Source: Tetracladium setigerum
Lineage: Eukaryota > Ascomycota > Leotiomycetes > Helotiales
Direction of reading: 5' to 3'
NCBI GenBank assembly: GCA_031472005.1
Contig: PZJY01000009.1
Coordinates: 1,798,001-1,862,000 of the forward strand
Length of the DNA: 64,000 bases
In this document: positions 1 through 9,980 of the stretch, piece after piece
Numbering within the stretch: position 1 is the stretch's first letter
Layout of the letters: each line of letters opens with the position of its first letter
The notes under the pieces: generated by a model
The model's input: the letters and a program-made list of their open reading frames with translations, nothing else
What the model was told of the DNA's origin: nothing
The model's database searches: none
Translations under genes and position numbers: made by a program

Positions 1-1006
1 CCCAGGACGCGCGACGCTTGCCGTTGACATTGAAGAATTCAGGGGACTCGTTGGATTCTGAAATTATTTGCTCAGAGGTGAGAACGACGCTGTCGATTTC
101 GCGGTGGATACCAGTTGCTTCTGCTAAGTGAACTGCTGTGCAGGAACTCAGCCAAGCAGCGTGTGGTCTGGTTGTTGCACGTAGATAGAGCGTTCGAAGG
201 ACTTGAGCTGTCACGAGATTTATACTCGATAAGCGGTAGTAATTCGGATCTTCGAGGAGATCTTTAGCGTGGGCCACGAAGATATGTTCATGTGCATGTC
301 CTTGAGAAGCTGAGAAGAAAGAACCCAGAGCCAGTACGCTGGCCAGCACCGCATTGAAAGCTGTCGTCTTCCTCTCCATATCACTCACAAAGGGCTGTTT
401 CCAGAAACGTTCAACGCTTGACATGAATATTTCGCGATCCAAGATACCGTATATTGGGTGAACCGTCTCAAAGTAGACTTCCAGCAAACGGTCGTGATCT
501 TCTCTTGTGATGCTGCTCCGAAGATCTTGATGTATGGAAGAACTCGCTTCAACACGAATTCCACAGTTCCATGCAAAGGAGTGTAAGTGAGGTGGATTTT
601 GAGATTGTAAATCCAGGCCAAGCGATCTCGGAAATGCCACTGCTGAGTGCAAGCTCATGTAACGACCTTTCACTGGGTCCAGAATACCTCTGTCCGCCGG
701 CTCGGGCGATCCAGTCAATTCTTTCTCCTTTCCCTGTAATTTCGGCTCGGATTTTCGAAGAGACGTTGAAAAGCCTTCTCGTTCCGTTGCATTTGATGGT
801 CGTTCTTCCACGTGATGAGGTTGGTCTGCAAATGAAGCTGCTGGTCCTTCGTCGGCTGGGTATTGGCAATTATAACCATAAGTAGCACACATAGAACACG
901 GATAATTGGCGTCGCATTTTCTCTTGCGTTTTCGGCATGGGAGACAAGCTTTACGCGCTCGTTGACGTTTTGGGAGTCTCTCTGAACCACCTGTGGTGGT
1001 GTTCAT
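1..1006 (-). CDS. Zn2Cys6 fungal transcription factor (3' part cut by window edge)
   Basis: Reading the minus strand from the ATG at 1006-1004 gives one open frame of 335 codons running off the window start, so the C-terminal part is missing. Residues about 21-48 hold a binuclear zinc cluster, CLPCRKRKRKCD then YPCSMC then YNC (C-x2-C-x6-C-x5-C-x2-C-x6-C), preceded by a basic stretch. From about residue 150 the text matches the start of the fungal-specific transcription factor domain (VYFETVHPIYGILDREIF), and the helical AW..SCTAVHLAEATGIHRE segment follows near residue 300. Such proteins are nuclear DNA-binding regulators recognising CGG half-sites. No intron was needed. The target genes are unknown; the nearest downstream gene is a fumarate reductase, and no link is visible. 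Confidence 0.9.
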   Translation of the reverse strand, partial: MNTTTGGSERLPKRQRARKACLPCRKRKRKCDANYPCSMCATYGYNCQYPADEGPAASFADQPHHVEERPSNATEREGFSTSLRKSEPKLQGKEKELTGSPEPADRGILDPVKGRYMSLHSAVAFPRSLGLDLQSQNPPHLHSFAWNCGIRVEASSSIHQDLRSSITREDHDRLLEVYFETVHPIYGILDREIFMSSVERFWKQPFVSDMERKTTAFNAVLASVLALGSFFSASQGHAHEHIFVAHAKDLLEDPNYYRLSSINLVTAQVLRTLYLRATTRPHAAWLSSCTAVHLAEATGIHREIDSVVLTSEQIISESNESPEFFNVNGKRRASW

Positions 1007-1734
1007 GATTGGTAATGGAACAAATCGAGATATTTGACTTTATATCCCATGCAAATACTGGGAAGCGATTTTAACATGTTAATGAAGTCTCTTTTGGACA
1101 TCCCGTTGGTTAAGGGAACATTCTGAGGATTTTATTCATACGTACAGAGTAAAGTGGCTGATAAGCTTTCAAATAAAGCAAGCTTTGTCTCCCAATATGC
1201 GAGAAGCTTATACTGTATACCTGAACGTCCAGCGAATAGGGTTTGAGCTAATATTGCACAAATCTACACTTTGGAGGTCGCAAGCCCAACTAATAAGTGA
1301 TTGCAGGATCGGTCACACAGCAGGAAGGAGGCTTGAATAAAGGTGGCAGGAAATTGAGGTAAATGGGAATTGCTTATGTAATCCCGGAGTGGACGCCAAG
1401 CACTTTTCTTCTTGAAGAAACTACGCCGTAAACAGGGAATCAATACGGCTATCTAACGTAAGAAAAAGGGGAGGATGTAAGCAGAAAGGACCAAATCACT
1501 ATAAGGTCGTTGAAACGATTCTCAATTGAAAGAAGCGAGATATGGCCAAAATCATGGACTTTCCTCAAGACTATACCTAATGATGCCATGCCTGCATTAT
1601 CACAGCAGAGATCACCAAAGAAGACAACGGGGCAGGCAAATTTCTGGTAATCAAAAAGTTCAATGATTCATGCTATCAATACAAAAGGCAAGACGTATCC
1701 ATTGCCCAAGTCCCTAACCCTAAATTTATATCAT
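1007..1734. other. Intergenic region between regulator start and fumarate reductase end
   Basis: This stretch is the upstream region of the minus-strand Zn2Cys6 gene and the 3' flank of the fumarate reductase gene. I see no credible coding frame. Two CCCTAA units occur near 1713-1725, too few to call telomeric. Confidence 0.6.
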
Positions 1735-3861
1735 CTACAACTCCAATTTTGGGTCCGTGCCTGTAATTCGTCCAATAACTTGTGATGCGGCATACTTGGG
1801 GATGACCTCGTCTGTAATCACCGAATTAGTCTATGGCCTGAAGGAGTATAGGGGAAATCAAGAAGTGAAACTTACCATCATGAAGCATCTCAAATTCTTC
1901 GGTGGCATCCTTGCCCATAAAGTTCATAAGAGCTTGTGGTCCACCTGGGTGCTCATCAAGCCAATCACTGACGTCCATTACAACACCCTTAACCACAACC
2001 AGAGATCTTCCTTTGTGTTGTGCTTGGCCACCTCCTCAATTGTAAACTCCTTCTCGGGGATCTTGAATTCCTTAATGTTATTTGGCTTACTGACCTTTGC
2101 TGGGTCAGCAGAATCGGCTTTGCTGCTCATGACCGGTGCAGCAGAGGTTTGTGACTGCTGTGCTTGCTTGTCCCCGGACGAACCGGCACTACCCCACTCG
2201 ACCGAAACCTTGCCAGGTTGAGATGGATCAATGTGAAGAGAGATTTGTCCTAGACGGTTGGCAGCTCCAGCACCACCCTTCAAAGCTTTCTGGAAGAGGT
2301 AGTTGCTAGCAGTGTCACCTGCAACACGACCGTAAACCACGCATCCAAGAAGAGAGGAACCACCCAGACGATTAGCACCGTGGACACCTCCTGCAAGTTC
2401 ACCGCAGGCATAAAGACCTTCGAATGGCTTGCCCTCGGAGTTGAGAATCTCGGCCTTGTCGTTGATCTCGATACCACCCATTGTGAAGTGAAGAACTGGC
2501 TCCATAACAGCAACGTGGAAATCATCGTCGACGTTGAGTGGGCCGTTGTGGAAGAACTTCTTGCCATAAGGATCCTTCTTCTTTCCGTCTGCGATGTCAT
2601 TGTAGGCATCGAAGGTGCCTTGGAGATGTTCTGGTGTGCAGCCAATCTCCTTTGCAAGCTCCTTTCCGGTCATCTTCTTCATTAAACCACGTCCAGAGTA
2701 GTGACGAGTGTGGAAATCAAGGACATTTGATGCCTTGGAGTTGAGAATAAGGCGGACTGGGAATTTTCCCTTGTCCTTCTCCTTCCACATCTCACCAGAA
2801 ACGTAATCACGGTGACCAAGCTCGTCACAGAATCTGTTTCCGTCTCCGTTCAAGAGAAGACCACCCTCACCACGGAGAGCCTCGGCAGCCAAGAACTTCC
2901 ACTTTGATCCGGGATCCTTTGGATCGACGAGACCTGTTGGGTGGACCTGCACTTTGTCCATATCAATTCCATTACCTCCAATAGCCATGACCATCTTTTG
3001 TCCATCACCAGTGGCGTGTACACCATTGGTGGAGGCAAGGTCGAAGGTATCTGGCCTCCATTTCTTGAGGAGGGAATCCTCTGTGAAATCTGCGGCATAA
3101 CCACCGGTAGCCAAAATGACTGGTCCGTCAACAGAAATTGACTCTCCTCCGAACTCATATGTGACACCAGTGACTTTGTTCTCCTCCTTGTTAATGCCGG
3201 TGACACGGGCCTTCTTGATAATTTGTACTCGATCAGGCTCGTTCTCGGCGAGTTCTTCCAGACGCTGCATGAGGGCATATGTGATGGCCATACCGGGGAA
3301 TTTGGCATCGTGACCTCGGTGAGTTCTTGGCTGGGAGTGACCACTGCGAGTTATTAGTAGACGGTTTTTTGGTTTTAGAGTGTGGGAATTAGTATGCGTA
3401 CCCTAGCCGCGAAACGAGAGTCAAATCTAGGTTGAACTGATCCTGGAGCCACTCGACTGCTGCGGCAGACTTGTAAGTCAAGACCTTGATGAGATCAGGC
3501 CTCGCCTTGTCTCTGGCAGATTTGAGGGTATCATCGTAAAATTGCTTGACGCTGTCGCCAATCTTCGCATCAACTTGTGTTCTTGTGAGAGCGCCGTTGA
3601 TTCCGGAAGTCGCCTTTGTCGAATTTCCACCGAAGAAACCTGCACCGCTGTTAGTCCAGGAATAAGAGGGAGAGGGAGTACAATTGATGAACCACATACC
3701 TTGCTTGTCGAGTACGAGCACGTTGCCACCTGCAAGGTAGATTGTGTGTGCAGCACTCAGTCCGGACACTGGTGGTTGATGGTCAGCTCGGTCTAAAGGC
3801 ATTGGTTTGAGTCGGGGAAGTACATACAGCCGCCACCGACGACAATGATCTTTGCAGACAT
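1735..3861 (-). CDS. Soluble fumarate reductase (Osm1/Frd1 type) with C-terminal cytochrome b5 domain; 1-base frameshift
   Basis: The enzyme reduces fumarate to succinate with FAD, which helps reoxidise FADH2/NADH under low oxygen. Exons are 3828-3861, 3700-3768, 3402-3639, 1876-3343 and 1735-1811, all with GT-AG introns. The N-terminus is the FAD dinucleotide fold (VVGGGLSGLSAAH), followed by GGNSTKATSGINGA and, in the catalytic domain, HPTGL, GHRDYVSG and GANRLGGSSLLGC. After a Ser/Ala/Gln linker, a cytochrome b5 domain begins at FTIEEVAKHN and carries the haem motif HPGG. The reading frame breaks inside this domain after DLW at 1999-2000: the next bases read VVKGVVMDVSDWL only if one G is added, and the restored frame then runs cleanly through the last intron to the stop. 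S. cerevisiae homologues lack the b5 tail; filamentous fungi commonly have it. The frameshift is probably a sequencing deletion. If real, it would truncate the b5 domain. Confidence 0.92.
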
Positions 3862-5085
3862 CTTGAAGGGTATATGGGAAGAGGGAGGTTGTGATGGGGA
3901 TGAATGGATGGATGTATAGATGGAAGATCAGACAGAGAGGGAGAGGGAGAGAGCTCGTGAAAATCTGGGGGGGAGAGTTGAAATAAGAGAAAAAGTATGA
4001 GGGGAGAGCACAAGATGGGGAGGAATGCGCTTAAGTTCGTCCCCAGATTCTGGAGTGAAATCGGGTGCCGAGGTGTCAAATCCGTGGTCGGCCATTGGCT
4101 GCGACAGAGGGGTTGCAGCACCCTTGTGTTTGGTGCATTTGAAGTCCATTATTCACGACTTCTTCCATCCATCATCTTTCACAAGGATCTTTCCCAAAAG
4201 CATCAATTGTTCTATTCTATCTCTTTGCACAGCAGGAGTGAATTGCTTGCCAGCTACTCAATCTCAACCTCAACAAACAACCATACACTTCTCGCTCTAT
4301 TGCGAGGCGGACCGTTCCTCTCGCCATCCAAAACGGCAATACACGGCGAATGGCCTTCGGCGGTCCGGGGCAACGACAGCAGGGTCAGCTCACTCTCACT
4401 CCCAGGCTCTCACTCACCCACTCACTCCGCCATTCTTTTCTGAGTTGCCGCATGTGAAGGCCCACATTTCCCTTCTCCAGCTTTTCCCCTGGTCGCTTCA
4501 TCAACCTCGTCAGATGATGCGCCCAGGTCACATTGACTCGCTCTCATGGCTGTTTACCATGTGCTTTCCATCCTTTGGCATGTGAAATAGTAAGTAGCCT
4601 AATAGGAGGAACCCCATGGCAAGGTACCTACCCATTCGGAAGCACCTTACAACCCTCTATTCCATGTACGAGTATATTTCATGGATATCTCTCAAAACTC
4701 AACCAATTCCAGTCTTCATTTTTTTCGTCTTCTCAACGTCGTCGCCCTTCATCTCTCCACGTCTCGGCGGCTCGCATTCTCGGCCAAGCTAGCCCCGCCG
4801 CTGTTTTTTAGACTCGGATTCCGGCTTTCTCTCCGATCTCACTCACCACAATACACCATTTCGGACAGCGCACTTTTTTGTACTGTACATTCTCACCACA
4901 ATACAACAGACGATGGGAACAATTCTCTCTGCAAGTGGCATCATGTAGGATCTATCATGGCTTCATTCTTTCTCTAATTCTCGGCTCCGAGCATAGTTGC
5001 TGCAGCCACCTGCAACTCCAATTCAATTCCCATCGCAATCGTCCGGAGAATCGGCGGTGCGCCGTTTATACAACACAATTCAAAC
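3862..5085. other. Long 5' region of fumarate reductase; no gene seen
   Basis: The first 150 bases upstream of the fumarate reductase ATG are, on the coding strand, rich in CT runs as in many fungal 5' leaders. Several overlapping plus-strand open frames (for example 4025-4585) exist, but they are rich in Ser, His and Pro, match nothing I recognise, and lack splice-consistent extensions. I treat the region as non-coding. Confidence 0.5.
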
Positions 5086-6893
5086 TCAAGCTCGACTCAG
5101 ATATACCCTCCCTTCAAAGGCAGCCAGCGAGCCTTCGCTTCCCTTCTGTACATTCCCCAGAATCAATTCCCACCCTTCGCTTTGCGCTGTCAATTTGAAT
5201 GCTTGCCTTGCCTTAGTGAAGTTCAGGGCGATCAACGCCTTTCTCTTCCCATCCCAGCTCGACTTGGTAAACACAAATGTCTTGTCATTTTCAGCATCGA
5301 CAAGGTCGAAAATACCATACACGAAAAGGTCAACGTGCTCCTTGCGTAGTCGGATCATCTTCTTCCAGAATGAAAGCACACTATCGGGATCTCCAAGTTG
5401 GCGCTCGACATTGATCTCAGAGTACAGATCATGTGTTCTCATCCATGGCTTTCCCGTCGAGAATCCTGCATGCTCAGAGCTGTCCCATTGCATTGGCAAT
5501 CTCGAATGATCTCTCCCCAGAATTTGAAGTCCATTCATGACCGTTTCCAACCGACTGGGTCTCTGATCCGGGAATTGCTCAGAGAGCTTCTTAGCCTCAT
5601 TGTAATAGTTGATGGCCTCAATGTCCTTATACTCCTCAATAGGCCAGGATTTAGGAGCATTGATCATCCCAATCTCTTGCCCTTGGTAAACAAAAATGGT
5701 TCCAGTCATACTGGCTTCCATCATTGCCAACAATTTGGCCGAGACTTCCCGATATTGAGGTTCGTCTGAAGCGTACCGTGATACTGCGCGTCCATTGTCA
5801 TGATTTTCGAGGAAAGATGTGGTCCAGCCATCAGTTCCTTCAATGAACTTTTGCCATTTGCTGATTGCAGCTTTGAGTTCTGGAAGTACGAAAGGTCTGT
5901 GATCATATTTCGTCTTGGGACCATCTCCATGATCCATATTTCCCATGTCAATATGGAAAACCATATCGAGCTGTTTCTGAGAAGCACCGACGTAACGAAG
6001 TACATGGTCCGGATCAGGCGTCAAGGACAGCTCCCCCACCGTCATGGCATCGTATTTGTCGAGAACCAGCTCCTTCATTTCGTTGATGAATTCGTGGACG
6101 CGCGGACCGTTGCAGTAGATGTGTGCAGATGGTTGCTCGAAGTGATCAGGATCTGTAACTTCAACGTCTTTGAATTCGTGTGGTTTGCTGTACTTGTTCA
6201 CCGTGTCAACTCGGAAACCGTCAACGCCTCTGTCCAGCCAGAATCGCATCGCGCTATCGTAGATGGCCGTCCGACATTCAGGGTTGTTCCAGTTCAAATC
6301 CGGTTGTTCGGAAGCATAGAGATGCAAGTAGTATTCTTGGGTTTCTTCGTCCCATGTCCCTATTAAATATTAGCTAAGCTGATTTGCTTGCTGGACAGCA
6401 ACAACTCACATGCACTTCCAGCGAAGTAACTCCTCCAATTAGTTGGGGGTATGCGATTTCCCTCCTCATCGTATCTAGGCTTCTTCCAAAAATACCAATC
6501 TCTCTTCGGATTGTCCTTTGAAGACCTTGATTCTTTAAACCAAGCATGCTGATCTGATGTGTGATTTGCAACCAAATCAAGAATCAATCGCATGCCCCTT
6601 TTATGACACTCCTCCACAATTGTATCAATATCTTCGACCGTTCCGTATGGTTCGTACACCTTCTCATAATTCGAAATATCGTACCCCATATCCACATTTG
6701 GCGAATCGAACATTGGGCAGATCCAGACAACATCGACACCCAAATCATGGAGATAGTCTATTTTGGAAATGATTCCTGGAAGGTCGCCGAGTCCGTCCCC
6801 GTCAGAGTCTTTGAAACTGGCTGGGTAGATTTGATAGACTACGGCTTCCTTCCACCATTGCTTCGAGGGAGGAGAGAGAGTTGAGTGTGGCAT
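5086..6893 (-). CDS. Intracellular GH13 alpha-glucosidase (maltase)
   Basis: This enzyme hydrolyses maltose and related alpha-1,4 glucosides to glucose. The two exons (6410-6893 and 5086-6359; intron 6360-6409) give 585 residues, the usual size of fungal maltases. The start MPHSTLSPPSKQWWKEAVVYQIYP lacks a signal peptide, so the protein is cytosolic. An in-frame upstream ATG at 7025 would add a hydrophobic leader without homology, and I did not use it. GH13 signatures are all present: DLVANHTSDQHAWF, the nucleophile Asp213 in GFRVDTVNK, the acid/base Glu271 in AMTVGE, and the transition-state Asp349 in FLENHDNGR. It is divergently paired, with 663 bp between start codons, with an alpha-glucoside permease, and a Zn2Cys6 gene follows: the classic MAL arrangement. 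Five CGGN8(C/A)GG motifs lie in the shared promoter. Confidence 0.96.
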
Positions 6894-7556
6894 TTTGCTG
6901 GTTTGCCAAGTTGACGGCAGCACTTTTGTTAATTGAAAAGAGATGCAAATGAAGATTGGTGAGAGAAAGAGGAGAAGTAAACAAGAAATAGGAAACAGGA
7001 AACATAAGAAAACCGGGAAATACAAAATAGCATCTCAACGTCTCCACCGACCAGCACTATCCCTCCACAATATTCGGAAGCAGAAAGGATGAGTTTCCCC
7101 AGAATCCCGAACGTTTATCAAAAGCCGCCAAGACTCCGCGGCATTGATTCGGGAGGTGTTTTTGGAACCAATCACGAGCTCCTCCGAATAGACTCCGTTC
7201 CGCCAAGGCCCCGTATGTGATATCAAGAATTGAAGCAGCCACCAACGACAGTGGCAAGTCGCAAGAGTGGGACTTTAGGCGAACCCTTTGAAGCAAAATC
7301 CATGCTTTTTTGCAAAGAGAACTCCTCCTCCACATCCCCAACATGCAATCTCGTGCCTACCCCACACTCCCAACTGACAGGGGAAAATCCAGAATTGGGG
7401 AAGCCATGACGAGAAAGAAAAACATCGGATGGGATGTAACAACCTCGCTCAGAATTCTATAAGAACTACGAACCCCGTCGATCTTTTTGTTTCGAAGTAT
7501 CTCTCTATCTCATCTTCTTTTTCTTGGCCAGTTTGCTCTTTACATAATTAGCAACG
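6894..7556. promoter_or_regulatory. Divergent maltase/permease promoter
   Basis: The 663 bp between the two start codons must contain the control elements for both maltose genes. The central part carries a dense group of CGG-direct-repeat motifs (listed separately). A pyrimidine-rich TTTCTTTTT-like leader with TATAAGAACT near 7459 precedes the permease start. Confidence 0.75.
7075..7213. promoter_or_regulatory. Cluster of five AmyR-type CGGN8(C/A)GG motifs
   Basis: Seen directly: 7075-7088 (+) CGGAAGCAGAAAGG; 7125-7138 (-) CGGAGTCTTGGCGG; 7139-7152 (+) CGGCATTGATTCGG; 7184-7197 (-) CGGAGTCTATTCGG; 7200-7213 (-) CGGGGCCTTGGCGG. CGGN8(C/A)GG is the published consensus for the Aspergillus starch/maltose regulator AmyR. 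Sites two and three abut head to head through CCGCGG, and sites two and five share CTTGGCGG. Assignment to AmyR, rather than to the Zn2Cys6 protein encoded at 9981, is inference. Confidence 0.7.
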
Positions 7557-9306
7557 ATGACTTCGACCCTTCACCGAGACGACGATGTCGTTGACCAGAA
7601 GCCCATGGCTGATGTCGACCATGACGAACTCAAACACCCCAACGATGGCGCGTTCCATGCAACGACACAAGAGAAAAACATGACATTGCTTCAAGCTGTC
7701 AAACTCTACCCAAAAGCAATTGGATGGTCTATGGTACTTTCGACTGCTTTGGTCATGGAAGGTTATGACCTCCTTCTCCTCTCCAATCTTTACGCCTCTC
7801 CATCATTCAACAGGAAGTTTGGCACTTTGAGACCTAATGGGACTTATAATGTTTCTGCGCCGTGGCAGAGTGGTTTGTCGAATGGTGCGAGAATTGGAGA
7901 GATGATTGGTCTTTGGATCAATGGTATTGTTTCGGAGAGATATGGGTATGTTTGGTTTTCCTTTTTCACCCTAATACCTGGCCAACTTACTAACAACGCT
8001 TTACTAGATACCGAAAGACTATGCTTGGCTCTCTTGGAGCGATGATTGCGTTCATTTTTATCCTCTTCTTTGCACCAAACGTACAAGTGCTTCTTGTCGG
8101 ACAGATCTTCTGTGGTACGTACATATTACAATACAAGAACTGATATTATGACGGTCAATTCTAAAATTTTAAGGTCTTCCATGGGGTGTCTTCCAAACTT
8201 TAACAACCGCCTATGCGAGTGAAGTTGCACCGGTTGTCCTGCGACCCTACCTGACTACCTACGTCAATTTATGCTGGGTGATGGGCCAATTCATCGCCTC
8301 GGGTGTGCTCCGAGCCTCTCTAACCCTCGACAACGACTGGGGATGGAAGATTCCTTACGCCATCCAATGGTTTTGGCCAATCCCACTACTAATCGGATGT
8401 TACCTCGCACCCGAATCACCTTGGTGGGAAGTTCGCCGCGACAATCATGACGGCGCACGACGAGCTCTTGAGCGCCTCACGACCAAATCAAATCCAGATT
8501 ACAACGTGGAAGAAACACTCGCGATGATAATCCACACCAACAATCTCGAAAAATCTGTTTCGGAGGGTGTTTCATACATGGACTGTTTCCGCGGAATCGA
8601 CAAACGACGAACTGAGATCGTCTGCGGTGTTTGGTTAACACAAACGCTCTGTGGTTCCAACATCATGGGCTATTCAACGTATTTCATGCGTCAAGCCGGT
8701 CTTCCCACCACACAATCCTTCAACATGGCTCTTGGCCAATACGCACTCGGTGTAGTCGGTACGATTCTATCCTGGTTCCTCATGTCCCATTTCGGCCGGC
8801 GTACCATTTTCTTCGGCGGCATCTCCACCTGCTTCACCGTCATGATGGTCGTAGGATTTACTTCCCTCGCCGGCTCCACCAACATCAGCGCCTCCTGGGC
8901 CATCGGTGCCATGCTCTTGGTCTTCACATTCGTCTACGACCTCTCCGTCGGCCCCGTCTGCTACTCTCTCGTCTCCGAGCTCTCCTCCACGCGTCTCAAG
9001 ACCAAAACCATCGTCCTCGCTCGCATCGGCTACAATCTCTCCAATACCGTCATCAATGTGCTCACCAACCATCAACTTAACCCCACGGCATGGAATTGGG
9101 GCGCGAAATCGGCGTTCTTTTGGGCTGGGACGGGGTTCGTCTGCTTGGTGTGGGTGTTTTTTAGGCTGCCGGAGCCGAAGGGGAGGAGTTATGGGGAGTT
9201 GGACGTGTTGTTTCAGGAGGGGGTGTCGGCGAGGAAGTTTTCGACGACGGAGGTTGATTTATTTACTGCTGAGGGTGGGGTGGTGAAGGAGAAGGAGTTG
9301 ATTTGA
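7557..9306 (+). CDS. MFS alpha-glucoside (maltose) permease
   Basis: This is a sugar:proton symporter of the MAL31/MPH family at the plasma membrane. Exons 7557-7945, 8008-8114 and 8174-9306 give 542 residues. Diagnostic segments include ALVMEGYDLLLLSNLYASPSF in the first helix, NGIVSERYGYRKTM (loop 2-3 motif), CGLPWGVFQTLTTAYASEVAP, PESPWWEVRRDNHDGARRAL after helix 6, GRRTIFFGG, and PEPKGRSYGELDVLF at the end of helix 12. The charged, soluble N-terminal about 50 residues are typical of this family. It is divergent from the cytosolic alpha-glucosidase, so import and cleavage are encoded side by side and probably co-induced through the shared CGG motif cluster. The frame is intact throughout. 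Confidence 0.94.
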
Positions 9307-9980
9307 GGATGTGAGGTGAAGCCAAATAACGAAAAAGTTGCTGGGGTATAGATAAATATATGGGATTGAAGATCTGTCAATGAAACTGCCTCATTGATGT
9401 GATTATCGAGGTTTTTGTGAAAGATATCCTCTTGCTTATTCCTTGATACTGTGCAATTCTAACAGTGCAAATCTGGTAAATTTCGATTGCAGTATTGTGT
9501 TTTGTGCTAAGCGAGCTAGCTCGAATATCAATTCTCTTCATCAAAACAACCGTCTCAGCCACGCCTCGGCAGCCTAGAATAGGAATCGCACAAATATTTC
9601 TGTTCTTACATAAGCCCCTAGCTTCGCATTTCCTTTCTTTGTGATTTTCTATCGAGGTCATTGATTGTGTTTTCACCTCTTCTCCAGTCTATAACCGCAA
9701 AAGCCACAAGATAGCTAATTTACGTTCTAAAAAACGCCTTTCAAAACCTTAAGACTTTGTATACCGCAAGAATAGACCTTTTTTAACCACAAAATACGTT
9801 TATATAGCCGTATATAGCTTGAATACCTCAACTCTCTTCCTCACCCCAGACCTCACCAACGAAAACAACCCCACTTTCTCAAACCAACCAACCAACGAGC
9901 CTCACCCCGCAAAATCCGGACCTTCTCTCCTCTCAAAACCTCCAAGTATTCAAACATACAATATCCCCACAAGAACATAC
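9307..9980. other. Intergenic; promoter of the MAL-type regulator
   Basis: No gene is supported here. The last 170 bases upstream of the ATG at 9981 are AT-rich, with TATATAG repeats near 9801-9818. The reading frame is open without an ATG from 9819, so 9981 is the first usable start. Confidence 0.55.

Noticed and set aside
1713..1725. Interstitial telomere-like CCCTAACCCTAAA
   Set aside because: Only two repeat units are present, inside a 3' flank between ordinary genes; this can occur by chance.
4025..4585. 186-codon plus-strand open frame upstream of fumarate reductase
   Set aside because: Low-complexity Ser/His/Pro composition, no domain, overlapping frames on the same strand, and a position in a likely long promoter.
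9819..9980. Extended N-terminus of the MAL-type regulator
   Set aside because: The upstream frame is open but begins with TTG; the first ATG in frame is 9981, just ahead of the zinc cluster.
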